Source: a virus. From it: a DNA stretch of 38,131 nucleotides. Position 1 is the stretch's first letter, and each line of letters opens with the position of its first letter. Position numbers and translations under genes: made by a program. The notes beneath the pieces are model-generated. The model was not told where the DNA came from. It did not search any database and was given only the letters and a program-made list of their open reading frames with translations. The DNA lies in the IMG/VR virus record IMGVR_UViG_3300027851_000071, positions 1 through 38,131 of that record. One strand, 5' to 3'. Positions 13,509 to 21,856 of the stretch are shown here, in pieces.

Positions 13509-16127
13509 TTATTGTTGGTTGAGGCCGACGACAGCCCCGCCGGAACCGAACAGCCCTGCGCGGCGTCGGAAGCCTTGCCCGATCTGCTGCGCGGCCTGCG
13601 GGCGTGTAATCAGAATTTGCTCAAGCACTCGCTGCCCGCCACGCGTCCCTAGCAATGCAGCCAATCCACCAATCGTTGCAACGGTGCCCACCGCGCCCCC
13701 GCTCCCCTCAGCCGCACCTTGCGCCGTTGGGTTGCTGGCAAAACCGGCCATACCCCCAAGCGCGCCCACGCCGGTCAGCATTTGCGCGCCGAGCATACGG
13801 TCAGCCGTTCCGCTGTTGGGAACTGTAGAGGGCAAGACCTCTTGCCCTTGCTCACCTAGCGAGCGCAGGCCGGGCAAGCTACCATAGCCGCGCCGCTCTG
13901 AGGCGCGAAGCGACTGCAATAATTGCGCGGGGGTAAAGATATTCGGTGCACCAGCTTGAGTGCCAACCGCCGCCCGATCAAGACCTGCGTTTTCGATTAC
14001 ATTCAGGCCACGGTTCGCCATGTTTGCGCGCTGCAAGCCCTCAACAACGTTTTGCCCACCTGCGCGCGTCATTGCGCCTTCGAGTGCGTCAATTGTTTGG
14101 GTTGCCGCCTTGCGCAACGTATTGGCCGAATTTGGCATAGCGGTTTTTGCGTTAGACCGCAGAGCCTTCAGGTTGCTAATGGCGTCTTGGAACTGTTGCG
14201 GTGTGATCGCTCCCGCGTCGGCAGGAATCTGCACTGCATCGCGCAACGTTTCCGCAAGCTGCGCGCGGTTTGTCTGGTTCATGTTTTGCGCCATCCGGCG
14301 AACCGGAACCATGTCACGCAAGAATTGGCGATCCAACGGCGCGGTCACGCCCTGAACAGCTTGATTATAGGCCTGCCCAACAGCTAGGCCCATCTCTTCA
14401 GCACCCGCCCGCCCCGCTTCGGTCGGCACAAAACCAATCGGTGCGCCAGCTTCTTCAAGCGCGGCCCGATTAAAGCCTTCGAAGCTTTCCAATTGGCGAG
14501 CGCGTGAAACATCCCCCACAATGGGAACGGATTGCGCCAAGTCTTCAACTCGGCCCATGCCAATCTGGCGCGCAACAGAAATAGGAACGCCGCGATCACG
14601 CAATGCCTGTGCTGCTTGAGTGCGCTGCAAACCCCCAACGCCAGCGCCAATGCCGCGCGCCAACCCCTGCCCGCCGATAGAGCCAACAGCGCCAAGCGCG
14701 GCCCCTGTCAGCGGGTCGCCTTCCGTCACGCCGCCAAAAATGCCTCCGAACGTAGCATCCGCGCCCACATTGCGAGCGAATTGGCCGCGCCCACCGCCCT
14801 GCAAAAGCTGCGGAGCCACGCGGGATGCAACGCCGCGCCCGAGAGCGCCAATCGCGCCAGTGCCCCCAATGGCACCGCCAATTTCCCCGACAAGCTGAGA
14901 ACCGGGCTGCGCATCGCCAAGTGCCATGTATTGGCCCGGAGCAAGGGCCTCAACAGTGCCGAAACTTCCGGTGTTCGCCGCGCCGATCAATGCCGCGCCA
15001 AGCGGATTGTTCACAAGATTATTTGCGGCGGTTTCACTTGCCGACATGATCTGACGCTGGGTCAAGTCTGTGGGGATCGTGCGTCCGCCAGCGTCAAGAT
15101 ACTGGTTTACAGCATTGGCCCAACCTATTGCCCCCTGCATATCAGCGCCGGGATCGGGCAACGCAACGCCAAACTCGCGAGCCAATTCCATGCGCCCCGC
15201 TGCATATGCTTGAGGGTCAAGCCGCCCCCCACCTTGCGCAAGAAGCCGCTGCACAAGGTCATCATGCGCCCTCGACATAACGGGGTTGCGGATCGTCCGG
15301 AATTGTTCAGTGCCAACAGGCGCGAGCGGAACCGCCTCAACCGCCCCGCCCCCCGTATCGGATGTGCGGATTACATCAAGCGCACTACCGGGGATGGTAG
15401 GCTCTTCCTGCTTGGCCAACTGTGTAATTTGCTTGCGCTCGTCCGCAGTCGGGCCAGTCCAACCGCTCAGCGTTCCGTATTGCTCATAATATTTTGCAGA
15501 ACTCTCTTTTGCAATCGCAAGCTCACGCAATTGATCGCGTTGAGACTCAATGCGCTCGATGTTGACTTCTTCTTGTTGCGTAGGGTCAAATTCACGTTGC
15601 AATACCTGCTGGCCTTCGAGCATGGCAAATTGCCCGCCCAAAATCTGGCGAAGGCTTTGGGAAACAACGCGCTCCACCTGATCTTTTACATTAGGCCCAC
15701 GCGGGTCCACCATTTGCTGGATGAACTTGGGCAAGCGCCCATAAATCGGCCCCGAAATATTGTCAGACGATTTGAGTATCTCAATCGCTTGATCAAGTTG
15801 GGCTAGGTTGCGTTCAAGCCCAGCGTATCCGCCAGCCGCGCGCCAGTCGACATATTCAGCCGCAAATTTTTTATCAACTTCAGCCTGCGCCGTGGTCAGG
15901 GATGTTGAAGGAGGTGCACCTTCCGCCGTCGGGATACGCATTTTACCAAGCCGGGGGTTGGTCGGATCAATCCACATTTCGCCGGGGCCAAGCCCTTCAG
16001 TAGCAGCGCCGCCCGGAGTGCGACCGGGCGCTTGCGGCGGCGGAGGGGGGAGTTCCGGCAAGATCGTGCCGACTGGGGCGCGCTGCTGACCGCCGATAAG
16101 GTCGGCAAAGGGATTTTGCTGTGCCAT
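13509..16127 (-). CDS. Large internal/ejection virion protein
   Basis: An 872-residue protein and the longest product here. The ATG at 16127 overlaps the upstream stop (TAATG). The N-terminus is Pro- and Gln-rich (GTILPELPPPPPQAPGRTPG). The middle is helical and Gln-rich (residues ~120-230). Glycine-alanine-rich stretches (LGQGVASRVAP-like segments around residues 400-500) could span or perturb membranes. The size, composition and place before the fibre genes fit a DNA-ejection protein of podoviruses. No lytic transglycosylase motif is obvious. Confidence 0.6.
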   Translation of the reverse strand: MAQQNPFADLIGGQQRAPVGTILPELPPPPPQAPGRTPGGAATEGLGPGEMWIDPTNPRLGKMRIPTAEGAPPSTSLTTAQAEVDKKFAAEYVDWRAAGGYAGLERNLAQLDQAIEILKSSDNISGPIYGRLPKFIQQMVDPRGPNVKDQVERVVSQSLRQILGGQFAMLEGQQVLQREFDPTQQEEVNIERIESQRDQLRELAIAKESSAKYYEQYGTLSGWTGPTADERKQITQLAKQEEPTIPGSALDVIRTSDTGGGAVEAVPLAPVGTEQFRTIRNPVMSRAHDDLVQRLLAQGGGRLDPQAYAAGRMELAREFGVALPDPGADMQGAIGWANAVNQYLDAGGRTIPTDLTQRQIMSASETAANNLVNNPLGAALIGAANTGSFGTVEALAPGQYMALGDAQPGSQLVGEIGGAIGGTGAIGALGRGVASRVAPQLLQGGGRGQFARNVGADATFGGIFGGVTEGDPLTGAALGAVGSIGGQGLARGIGAGVGGLQRTQAAQALRDRGVPISVARQIGMGRVEDLAQSVPIVGDVSRARQLESFEGFNRAALEEAGAPIGFVPTEAGRAGAEEMGLAVGQAYNQAVQGVTAPLDRQFLRDMVPVRRMAQNMNQTNRAQLAETLRDAVQIPADAGAITPQQFQDAISNLKALRSNAKTAMPNSANTLRKAATQTIDALEGAMTRAGGQNVVEGLQRANMANRGLNVIENAGLDRAAVGTQAGAPNIFTPAQLLQSLRASERRGYGSLPGLRSLGEQGQEVLPSTVPNSGTADRMLGAQMLTGVGALGGMAGFASNPTAQGAAEGSGGAVGTVATIGGLAALLGTRGGQRVLEQILITRPQAAQQIGQGFRRRAGLFGSGGAVVGLNQQ

Positions 16128-16888
16128 TAAGTAACCTTCACACCCCAAGCCCGAAGGCGTTGAAAGACTTCTTCAATCGGCGCGCCCTGTTCAACAGCCC
16201 TGCGACCTTGCTCAAACAATTGATCGTCAGTCATACCTTGAGGGCGCGGGGCGAGTGGACGCGGGGGGCTAACCGATGGCGCAGGGACGCCCTGACCGAG
16301 AGCCGCCGCCATGCCAGACCTAGGGCCAGCGTAAGTCCCGCGCCCCGGAATGGGCACAACCACGAACTCGTCGTTAGGATCGCGCGTCATGCTTTCGGCA
16401 CGCTGGCGATAAAGCGCCATACCTTCAGGGCTACTCGCATCAATTCCAGCGCCCGCCAACGCACGATCAAACGCGTCTTTTTCAGCGGGTGCAAACTCGG
16501 CCTTAATCTGCTCTTTGGCGCGAAAATCCGCCAAGTCCGCCGCGCGCTTCCGCTGTTCAGCCGCCATAGCCATCGCCTGCTGCTCTGGTGCCATACGGCT
16601 TGCCATAAGCCCCTCAACCGCCCCCGTAGGCCCGCCAGCCCAACCGCGCAAGCCGTCGCCAATCGCAGCCAAAGCGCCAGCAATTGCATCGCGGCCCGTA
16701 AACTTGCTGCCACCCCGCCAAAAACTCTGGCGCGGCATTTGCTGCTGCGGCATCGGATTGCCGAACCGCCCGCCTGCCGTGGTAGGAATGGATGCCATAT
16801 CGGGCAATGATCCGTCCATGTTGAACGTCCCGCCACCGAAGCCGGTAATCGGCCCCGGCATGGAACGACCAAAAAGCCCGCGCATCAT
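16127..16888 (-). CDS. Probable internal virion protein
   Basis: A 253-residue protein, Gly-, Met- and Pro-rich at the N-terminus (MRGLFGRSMPGPITGFGGGT), then helical with MAMAAEQRKRAADLADFRAK and ending in EEVFQRLRAWGVKVT. Its place between two other presumed ejection proteins and its length suggest a small ejection or core protein. It starts at an ATGATG overlapping the upstream stop, with GGAGG a few bases before. No domain recognised. Confidence 0.5.
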   Translation of the reverse strand: MMRGLFGRSMPGPITGFGGGTFNMDGSLPDMASIPTTAGGRFGNPMPQQQMPRQSFWRGGSKFTGRDAIAGALAAIGDGLRGWAGGPTGAVEGLMASRMAPEQQAMAMAAEQRKRAADLADFRAKEQIKAEFAPAEKDAFDRALAGAGIDASSPEGMALYRQRAESMTRDPNDEFVVVPIPGRGTYAGPRSGMAAALGQGVPAPSVSPPRPLAPRPQGMTDDQLFEQGRRAVEQGAPIEEVFQRLRAWGVKVT

Positions 16889-17742
16889 TGCAGCCTCCCC
16901 GGGATAATAGTCATAAAGCCATTAATGACAGGGCCGAGGGCTTCCGGCTGCAAGATTGCGACCTCTTGCGCCATCGGCCCGACCACATTACGCGCACCAC
17001 CGATATAGTCGAAGCGATACAGCGGCACGCCTGCCGGGGTTTCACCGATCCGCTGAACATTCTCCTTCAGACGCGCATCGCAAGCCATAATGGCGGCGGA
17101 ACCCAACTGCGCGCCTGCGCCAAGAATGCTCCCCAGCAAGCCGCCCGATTGCGTAGTGCGCCCGCGCACGTCCTGATACTGCCCAAGCAATCCACCGACG
17201 CCCGCGCTGTTCGCAAGCGCAGCCTGAAGCGGGAGCATGGCCCCTTGCGTGCCAAGTTGCGCCCCCATTTCCAGCGGCAGGAACGATCCTTGCAAAAGCG
17301 AAGGGGCCAAGCCTGCGGCCTGCAAACGACGCGCCTGCGCTTGATTAAAGTCACCGAACCGCGCTTCCGTTTCATTGCGCGCCAAAGCGCGGGCGATAAG
17401 ATTGGCGTAATCACTACCGCCTGTAGCGCCGCGCCGACCAAGCTGCGCTTGAAGTTGGTTGCGCACGCTGCTGTTGGTCTGGTCAATCATTTGCTGCAAA
17501 TACGGGTTTTCGCCGCCCGCCATCAGGTCTTGCGCCGTCTGCTGCGCCATCTGAATAGTCGGATCGCCGTCGCGCCAGTTTTGCAGCAAGTCCATCGAGG
17601 CGCTGCCAAGGTTGTTGGAAACCTGATTAATCATCGGCTGCGCCTGCCGATATGCGTCAGCCTGTTGAGCCGCCGCGCCCGTGATCTGCGGGGCGTAAAT
17701 CGGCTTGTTGGTCTGCTCGCTTGTGCTTTTCCGCTTGCCCAA
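16885..17742 (-). CDS. Internal virion protein with S74-like C-terminus
   Basis: A 285-residue protein. Residues 1-220 are helical and rich in Gln, Ala and Gly (MINQVSNNLGSASMDLLQNW; NSSVRNQLQAQLGRRGATGG), like ejection proteins. From about residue 222 the sequence CDARLKENVQRIGETPAG, LYRFDYIGG and VVGPMAQEVAI matches the peptidase_S74 intramolecular chaperone motif, but Cys replaces the catalytic Ser before Asp and only ~60 residues remain. It starts at a TTG after AAGGTGTAAGAAC; the next Met is 37 residues in. The rare start should lower expression. Confidence 0.6.
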   Translation of the reverse strand: MGKRKSTSEQTNKPIYAPQITGAAAQQADAYRQAQPMINQVSNNLGSASMDLLQNWRDGDPTIQMAQQTAQDLMAGGENPYLQQMIDQTNSSVRNQLQAQLGRRGATGGSDYANLIARALARNETEARFGDFNQAQARRLQAAGLAPSLLQGSFLPLEMGAQLGTQGAMLPLQAALANSAGVGGLLGQYQDVRGRTTQSGGLLGSILGAGAQLGSAAIMACDARLKENVQRIGETPAGVPLYRFDYIGGARNVVGPMAQEVAILQPEALGPVINGFMTIIPGRLQ

Positions 17743-17746
17743 GTTC

Positions 17747-18106
17747 TTACACCTTCAAATAAAGCACGTCATCACGACGTTCCCAATGCGGCAATAGCCT
17801 TGCCCAGCCCCTGCGCCCTTCGATCCGGAGCGTTAAACCCTTATGCGCAGGCTCGTTCCGCATTGCGGTTTCCCACGGGCCAACACACTTTCGAGCCTCA
17901 CGCCCACCTGCGAGCAATACCTCAATTTCGCCTTCGGTGTTTACCATAGTAAAGACCCAAGATAAACTACCGCAATTCCAGATTGCCCAGCCATTGCCGC
18001 GCATAATCTCCAGCACGTCTGGCCATTCGAAGTTAGCGCGGACAACCGCTGGCCCTAGCGCGCGGAACGCCGCTTCGGTCAGCTTGGGTTCGCGCCGGAC
18101 AATCAC
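17747..18106 (-). CDS. Hypothetical tail-module protein, possibly GNAT-like
   Basis: A 119-residue protein with a GTG start in a GTGA overlap. The ending RIEGRRGWARLLPHWERRDD and the Trp-rich middle (GNGWAIWNCGSLSWVFTMV) recall acyltransferase-like small proteins seen in the tail modules of some podoviruses, but no clear acetyl-CoA motif is visible, so this is a guess. Position between nozzle and ejection genes suggests a virion or assembly role. Confidence 0.5.
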   Translation of the reverse strand: MIVRREPKLTEAAFRALGPAVVRANFEWPDVLEIMRGNGWAIWNCGSLSWVFTMVNTEGEIEVLLAGGREARKCVGPWETAMRNEPAHKGLTLRIEGRRGWARLLPHWERRDDVLYLKV

Positions 18107-18390
18107 ACCGTGATCGCCGCCACCCCGTCGCCGGGGTTAATCGCAATATGCCGCTCGGTATTGGCTGGCACATACATGGAATTGCTCGCCGCTGCCGTAA
18201 CCGATGCCTGCGGGTCAGTGTTGACGTAATGCGCAGCATCGGAAAAATCGACCGCGATTGCAGCGCCATCAGGTGCCGCTACGGCGGTTTTAGCAGTTGA
18301 ACCGCTAGTCGTGACAGTCACAGTGGCCAAAGGGTCTTTGGCGACACCGAACTGGACGCCGCTGAGATACGAAACGTAAAGGGTCGCCAT
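18103..18390 (-). CDS. Hypothetical structural protein
   Basis: A 95-residue protein of short beta-strands (ATVTVTTSGSTAKTAVAAPD; TVTAAASNSMYVPANTERHI) ending in NPGDGVAAITV, typical of small jelly-roll or Ig-like virion decoration proteins. It lies among tail genes. No specific family recognised. Confidence 0.5.
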   Translation of the reverse strand: MATLYVSYLSGVQFGVAKDPLATVTVTTSGSTAKTAVAAPDGAAIAVDFSDAAHYVNTDPQASVTAAASNSMYVPANTERHIAINPGDGVAAITV

Positions 18391-18401
18391 CGTTTAGCCT
18401 T

Positions 18402-18917
18402 TCAAGTGATCGGGATTGCTATAACATTCAGGAACGAAACTGTCACGTCAGTGCTTCCGGTATTGTTTTGCACCCACACTTCAACGTAATCGCCGTCGCT
18501 CATTTCGATTACGGCCTGAATGACGAAAGTGCTGGAACGCCCCGAACTATCGCTGGTTATGGCCTTTTCGCTCTCAACCACCTTCACGCCGTTCTTGTAG
18601 AACGAAAAGGCATATTGATGGTTGTTGCCGCCAACAACCTCGTTTCCAACCCCTGTGAATTGGAAAAGCCGCGTGCGCCCCGCGAGATATGTCAGGCGAT
18701 TGTTGCCGTTGGAAAAGCGTTCAATCTTCGCCCCGGCAGTGGTTGAGCCTGCAACCTTCACGCCAACGCCCGTTGTCACTATGTCCGTGGCGACGGCGTT
18801 GCCAATCATGCTATAACTTCCAACCGCGACTTGCAGGCGGTCAATAATCAGGTTGACTGTCTGTGCGATAAGGCGCGGCCAATCCTGCCGATTATAGGTT
18901 TCAGGAACAATTCTCAC
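18402..18917 (-). CDS. Hypothetical beta-rich virion protein
   Basis: A 171-residue protein with a GTG start in a GTGA overlap. After a helical opening (ETYNRQDWPRLIAQTVNLII) the rest is beta-rich (GAKIERFSNGNNRLTYLAGR; HQYAFSFYKNGVKVVESE; DGDYVEVWVQNNTGSTDV), with the strand pattern of a TNF-like or C1q-like jelly roll. Probably a tail or head surface protein that follows the nozzle. Confidence 0.55.
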   Translation of the reverse strand: MRIVPETYNRQDWPRLIAQTVNLIIDRLQVAVGSYSMIGNAVATDIVTTGVGVKVAGSTTAGAKIERFSNGNNRLTYLAGRTRLFQFTGVGNEVVGGNNHQYAFSFYKNGVKVVESEKAITSDSSGRSSTFVIQAVIEMSDGDYVEVWVQNNTGSTDVTVSFLNVIAIPIT

Positions 18918-20326
18918 CGCATCGCCCCCGGATCGGCCTCAATAACCATCCCGTTTACATACGACCAGTTATTGTCCTGAATGCGCAGCCTCATATTCAG
19001 AAACTTGCCACGATGCTGCAAAGGAACTCGCCCGCTATCCTGCAAATTGCTTGCCGAACGCGATGAAACCACATCACCTTGCCGTTGCGCCGCGCGGACT
19101 GTCACGGTCAGCCCTGAAACAGCATCGGTATCAGGCCAAAGCGCCCGAATGCGAGCGCCTTGCGCGCCGAACATGGCGAATTGCGCGGTTTCCAGATCGG
19201 CGGTCAACAATGTGGGGGAACCAAGCACCCCAACTGCGCCGCCCTGAACAACATAAAGCGAAGGCGCACCACCCTTAAATCGCGGATCATCCAAGCTAAT
19301 CGGCATGGTGTCGATATTAGGGAACTCAACCGCGACTTGCTCAAGCGTGTCGCTGTTTTCAAAGCCCGCAAAAATGCCATCCACGTTCAATTCAAGCACG
19401 GTGGCGCGATCCAGCACCCAATTATAGACCCAAATCTGCCCCGGAACGCCGGGGATTGCCCAGCACACTTGCGTTCGCTGCGAATCAATAGTCGCATAAA
19501 TGCGCTCAAACTCGTCGCCCACAGCCGCACGGAACGTCTGGTCGAACTTCTCATTGCCGATAGGCCGGACAGCCTGCCCGTCATCAATGGCGATAAAGCC
19601 ACGGTCAGAATAGCAGAAAATTGTGCGCCCCGCCTTGGCAATTGAGCCTTTGGAAGCGCAACCAAAGTTAGGAGTGATTTCATCAAACTGGAACGGCAAG
19701 GAACTATCGCCAGTGAGCGACATTCGCACAAGGCGCTGGCGTTGCAAGATCACGCCGTATTCGCCCCCGGCAATGCCCATGACCTCACCGCCCGTAAGCA
19801 TCGGCTGTTCGCCAGCTTGGTTGCTGCCAAGCGTGTTTCCATTCTGATCCTCAAATGCCGACCAACGGATCATCAGAATATCGCCGTTCGCCTGCGCGTA
19901 AACAACGTGCGGGCCAACAACATCAACGTCAATCGCAGTGGGAGCGCCAACCAATGCGGACGCGGTTCCAGCGGACAGGTCAACCTGTTGAGTTGCGCCA
20001 CCGTTAACCGCAATCACAAAGTCACCGAACTGCGCGAACCGCCACCGCCCCGTTACGGTCAGGCCGGTCAAAAGGTTAGTCCATGCGCCCGCCGCAAGCC
20101 GCGACAGCGTTGAAGTCGTTCCCGCGAGCAAGTATGCCGTGCCATCGGTCGCAATGGCGCTGTAGCCACCTCTAAACGGCGCGGGAAGTGCGTTTGATAC
20201 AGGCGTGAATGCCGGAACTGCGCGATAACCATTAGGAGCGGGCAAGACATTGCGCGCCGTCACCAGCTTATCAGCGCCTACAGGCAACTGATCGGGCAGA
20301 AACGCCCCGAAGGCTAGAGGTTGCAT
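18914..20326 (-). CDS. Nozzle-like tail protein (beta-propeller type)
   Basis: A 470-residue protein. The ATG at 20326 shares its A with the adaptor stop (TGATG); a longer frame begins inside the adaptor gene. Repeating WRFAQFGDFVIAVNGG- and VWVYN-like blades are interleaved with short loops, matching the podovirus nozzle or packaged-DNA stabilisation proteins that close the tail below the adaptor. The N-terminal LPDQLPVGADKLVTARNVLP is typical for this group. Position right after the adaptor supports the call. Confidence 0.65.
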   Translation of the reverse strand: MQPLAFGAFLPDQLPVGADKLVTARNVLPAPNGYRAVPAFTPVSNALPAPFRGGYSAIATDGTAYLLAGTTSTLSRLAAGAWTNLLTGLTVTGRWRFAQFGDFVIAVNGGATQQVDLSAGTASALVGAPTAIDVDVVGPHVVYAQANGDILMIRWSAFEDQNGNTLGSNQAGEQPMLTGGEVMGIAGGEYGVILQRQRLVRMSLTGDSSLPFQFDEITPNFGCASKGSIAKAGRTIFCYSDRGFIAIDDGQAVRPIGNEKFDQTFRAAVGDEFERIYATIDSQRTQVCWAIPGVPGQIWVYNWVLDRATVLELNVDGIFAGFENSDTLEQVAVEFPNIDTMPISLDDPRFKGGAPSLYVVQGGAVGVLGSPTLLTADLETAQFAMFGAQGARIRALWPDTDAVSGLTVTVRAAQRQGDVVSSRSASNLQDSGRVPLQHRGKFLNMRLRIQDNNWSYVNGMVIEADPGAMR

Positions 20327-20985
20327 CAAATGCGCGAACCCGGCACTTGGGTAATCAACATCGGCGAGAGTGGCGCACTGCCCCAACGCGCCTTGCGCCC
20401 CGCGCTGTTGACTTGCTCAATCAATGCGCTGGCAATCGCAAGGTTTTCTGCCCCGCGTTCACGGTCGCCAATTTTCGCGAACAAGATTGCCAGCACTTGA
20501 TGCAGGTAAAGGTCGGGATAGTCGCGCAACAACCAATTCGTCGGGTTTGCCTCAGTAAGTGGCAAAATCTTGGCATAATACAGCACCGTCAGCATTGCGT
20601 TGCCAACAGGCCCCACCACCAGACGCATATTTTCCAACGCGTAGGCCTGAGGCGTCCCCGCCCGCCCGCGATATTGCGAGCGCAATCCGTTGGGTGACAT
20701 CGAACGCAGCGGGTTATCGGGGTTGCCTTCCGAATATACCGCGCGCAATGCGAGAAAATCAATCGGCAGATCGGTCGCCTCTTGCGTCACTGCAAGGTCA
20801 ACCTCCGTCTCCATCTGCGGAACGCGGATCATGCGATTGAACATCGCTTCCGCTCTGGCGATGGCGCGATAAATCTTCACCAGCGAATAACCGGTGTCGT
20901 CCATCTCATCGCGAATTTCGTCAACAAGCTGCGAAAGCGTTGTGATGTAGCTGTTCGGATTGGTGGGGAACGCAATGCTAGTCAC
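20326..20985 (-). CDS. Head-tail adaptor protein
   Basis: A 219-residue helical protein with GTG start (GTGA overlap). The pattern LSQLVDEIRDEMDDTGYSLV, KIYRAIARAEAMFNRMIRVP, then LPIDFLALRAVY is characteristic of SU10/P22-type podovirus adaptors, which form the ring under the portal. The C-terminus (RWGSAPLSPMLITQVPGSRI) may reach the portal or nozzle. Context between capsid and nozzle agrees. Confidence 0.7.
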   Translation of the reverse strand: MTSIAFPTNPNSYITTLSQLVDEIRDEMDDTGYSLVKIYRAIARAEAMFNRMIRVPQMETEVDLAVTQEATDLPIDFLALRAVYSEGNPDNPLRSMSPNGLRSQYRGRAGTPQAYALENMRLVVGPVGNAMLTVLYYAKILPLTEANPTNWLLRDYPDLYLHQVLAILFAKIGDRERGAENLAIASALIEQVNSAGRKARWGSAPLSPMLITQVPGSRI

Positions 20986-21317
20986 AGTCTAATTCTCCCC
21001 ATGCCGGGAACCAGATAGCGATAGTCGCTGTCCATCAATTTCGCCATGACGCGCTTGCGCATTTCAGGGCTTTGCGACCACATATCAATCCCCTCCTCAA
21101 CCAGCCATTTCATGCCGACCGAAGCGGGGATATGCCCGACGTGCCAAACGTCCTTGCTGACCTTGTGCGTTTCGGCGCGCTTGTTTTCTTCAACAATAGC
21201 GCCGCCCGAAACATCCTGATATTTTACCTGCACCGCGTCGGGATCACTGGGATCACTTCGCAGCAGCTTGCGCAAGCCGTTCCACGATCCGTCATCAATG
21301 ACCTCCCACGCGCTCAT
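20982..21317 (-). CDS. Hypothetical head-module protein
   Basis: A 111-residue protein (VKYQDVSGGAIVEENKRAET; SKDVWHVGHIPASVGMKWLV), mixed alpha/beta, without a recognised domain. It is coupled by overlap to the gene before and the adaptor after. A head completion or chaperone role is possible from position alone. Confidence 0.5.
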   Translation of the reverse strand: MSAWEVIDDGSWNGLRKLLRSDPSDPDAVQVKYQDVSGGAIVEENKRAETHKVSKDVWHVGHIPASVGMKWLVEEGIDMWSQSPEMRKRVMAKLMDSDYRYLVPGMGRIRL

Positions 21318-21583
21318 TCGGCGAAGCCTCGTGCAATCAACGCGGCTTCCGCAGCGTCGTCCACCGCATCAAACTTCGCGCCAACAGGGAGAAAACCGCC
21401 GCGCCCATCGAACACGGTATCGGCCTTCAATACCTTGAGCCGCCCTTTGGCTTGGGCTTTGGCTTCATCGCGGGTTTCGTCTTGGGCTTCATCAGTTTTC
21501 ACCTTTGCGGGGCGACCGCGCTTGGCTTTCGGCAGACTGCCACCTTTGCGACCGTCGCCATCATGATCGAGGGGATGCGTCAT
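21314..21583 (-). CDS. Hypothetical Lys-rich head-module protein
   Basis: An 89-residue protein with a basic, AT-hook-like start (KGGSLPKAKRGRPAKVK), then an acidic/basic helix and a C-terminal segment VFDGRGGFLPVGAKFDAVDD that looks like a small beta unit. The GRP in a basic context could bind DNA. It lies below the terminator-like hairpin at 21604-21626 and is probably made at lower levels than capsid. Confidence 0.5.
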   Translation of the reverse strand: MTHPLDHDGDGRKGGSLPKAKRGRPAKVKTDEAQDETRDEAKAQAKGRLKVLKADTVFDGRGGFLPVGAKFDAVDDAAEAALIARGFAE

Positions 21584-21603
21584 TTAGCCAACTCCATTGA
21601 AAA

Positions 21604-21626
21604 CAGGGGGCCATTATAGCCCCCTG
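21604..21626 (-). terminator. Rho-independent terminator after the decoration-like gene
   Basis: On the minus strand CAGGGGGC-TATAATG-GCCCCCTG is followed by TTTT. An 8-bp GC-rich stem and a T-run five bases after the stop of the gene at 21631-21801. It should reduce transcription from capsid into the adaptor and tail genes. Confidence 0.75.
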
Positions 21627-21630
21627 CCCG

Positions 21631-21801
21631 TTAGGTGGCAATTACGCCAGCGTTGCGGAGAGATACAAGAAGAGCGTCAAATTCCGCCTTGGTCGGATTT
21701 GCCCCCGCAGCATTGGGAACTGCAACACCCTGAAAGACAGCACCACGCTGTGTGGCGCTCGGGCGAGAGTTGGAAAGCGCAACCGGGATACCAGCAGCCA
21801 T
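21631..21801 (-). CDS. Head fibre/decoration-like small protein
   Basis: A 56-residue protein with start AAGGTTAAGAAC-ATG. The ending NPTKAEFDALLVSLRNAGVI matches the C-terminal pattern (F-x-x-LL-x-x-LR-x-AG) of small phage head-fibre proteins, here without the fibre stalk. It lies directly after the major capsid gene, between two strong hairpins, so it should be abundant. It probably decorates the capsid; this is inferred from the pattern and position. Confidence 0.6.
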   Translation of the reverse strand: MAAGIPVALSNSRPSATQRGAVFQGVAVPNAAGANPTKAEFDALLVSLRNAGVIAT

Positions 21802-21821
21802 GTTCTTAACCTTTCAGTTAT

Positions 21822-21848
21822 GGGGCGGGAGCATTACACCCCCGCCCG
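21822..21848 (-). other. GC-rich hairpin downstream of the capsid gene
   Basis: GGGCGGG (21823-21829) and CCCGCCC (21841-21847) form a 7-bp stem, extendable past one mismatch, just after the capsid stop. No T-run follows on the minus strand, so it may stabilise the capsid mRNA 3' end or act as a partial terminator. Confidence 0.6.
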
Positions 21849-21856
21849 CGTGACGA

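Noticed and set aside
14532-15806. Long plus-strand open frame (424 codons)
   Set aside because: It is antisense to the ejection protein gene; composition is Arg/Ala/Cys-rich without domains, and the minus strand has coupled genes on both sides.
16888-17949. Plus-strand open frame of 353 codons
   Set aside because: Antisense to the S74-like virion protein and its neighbour; no ribosome-binding site or protein-like pattern.
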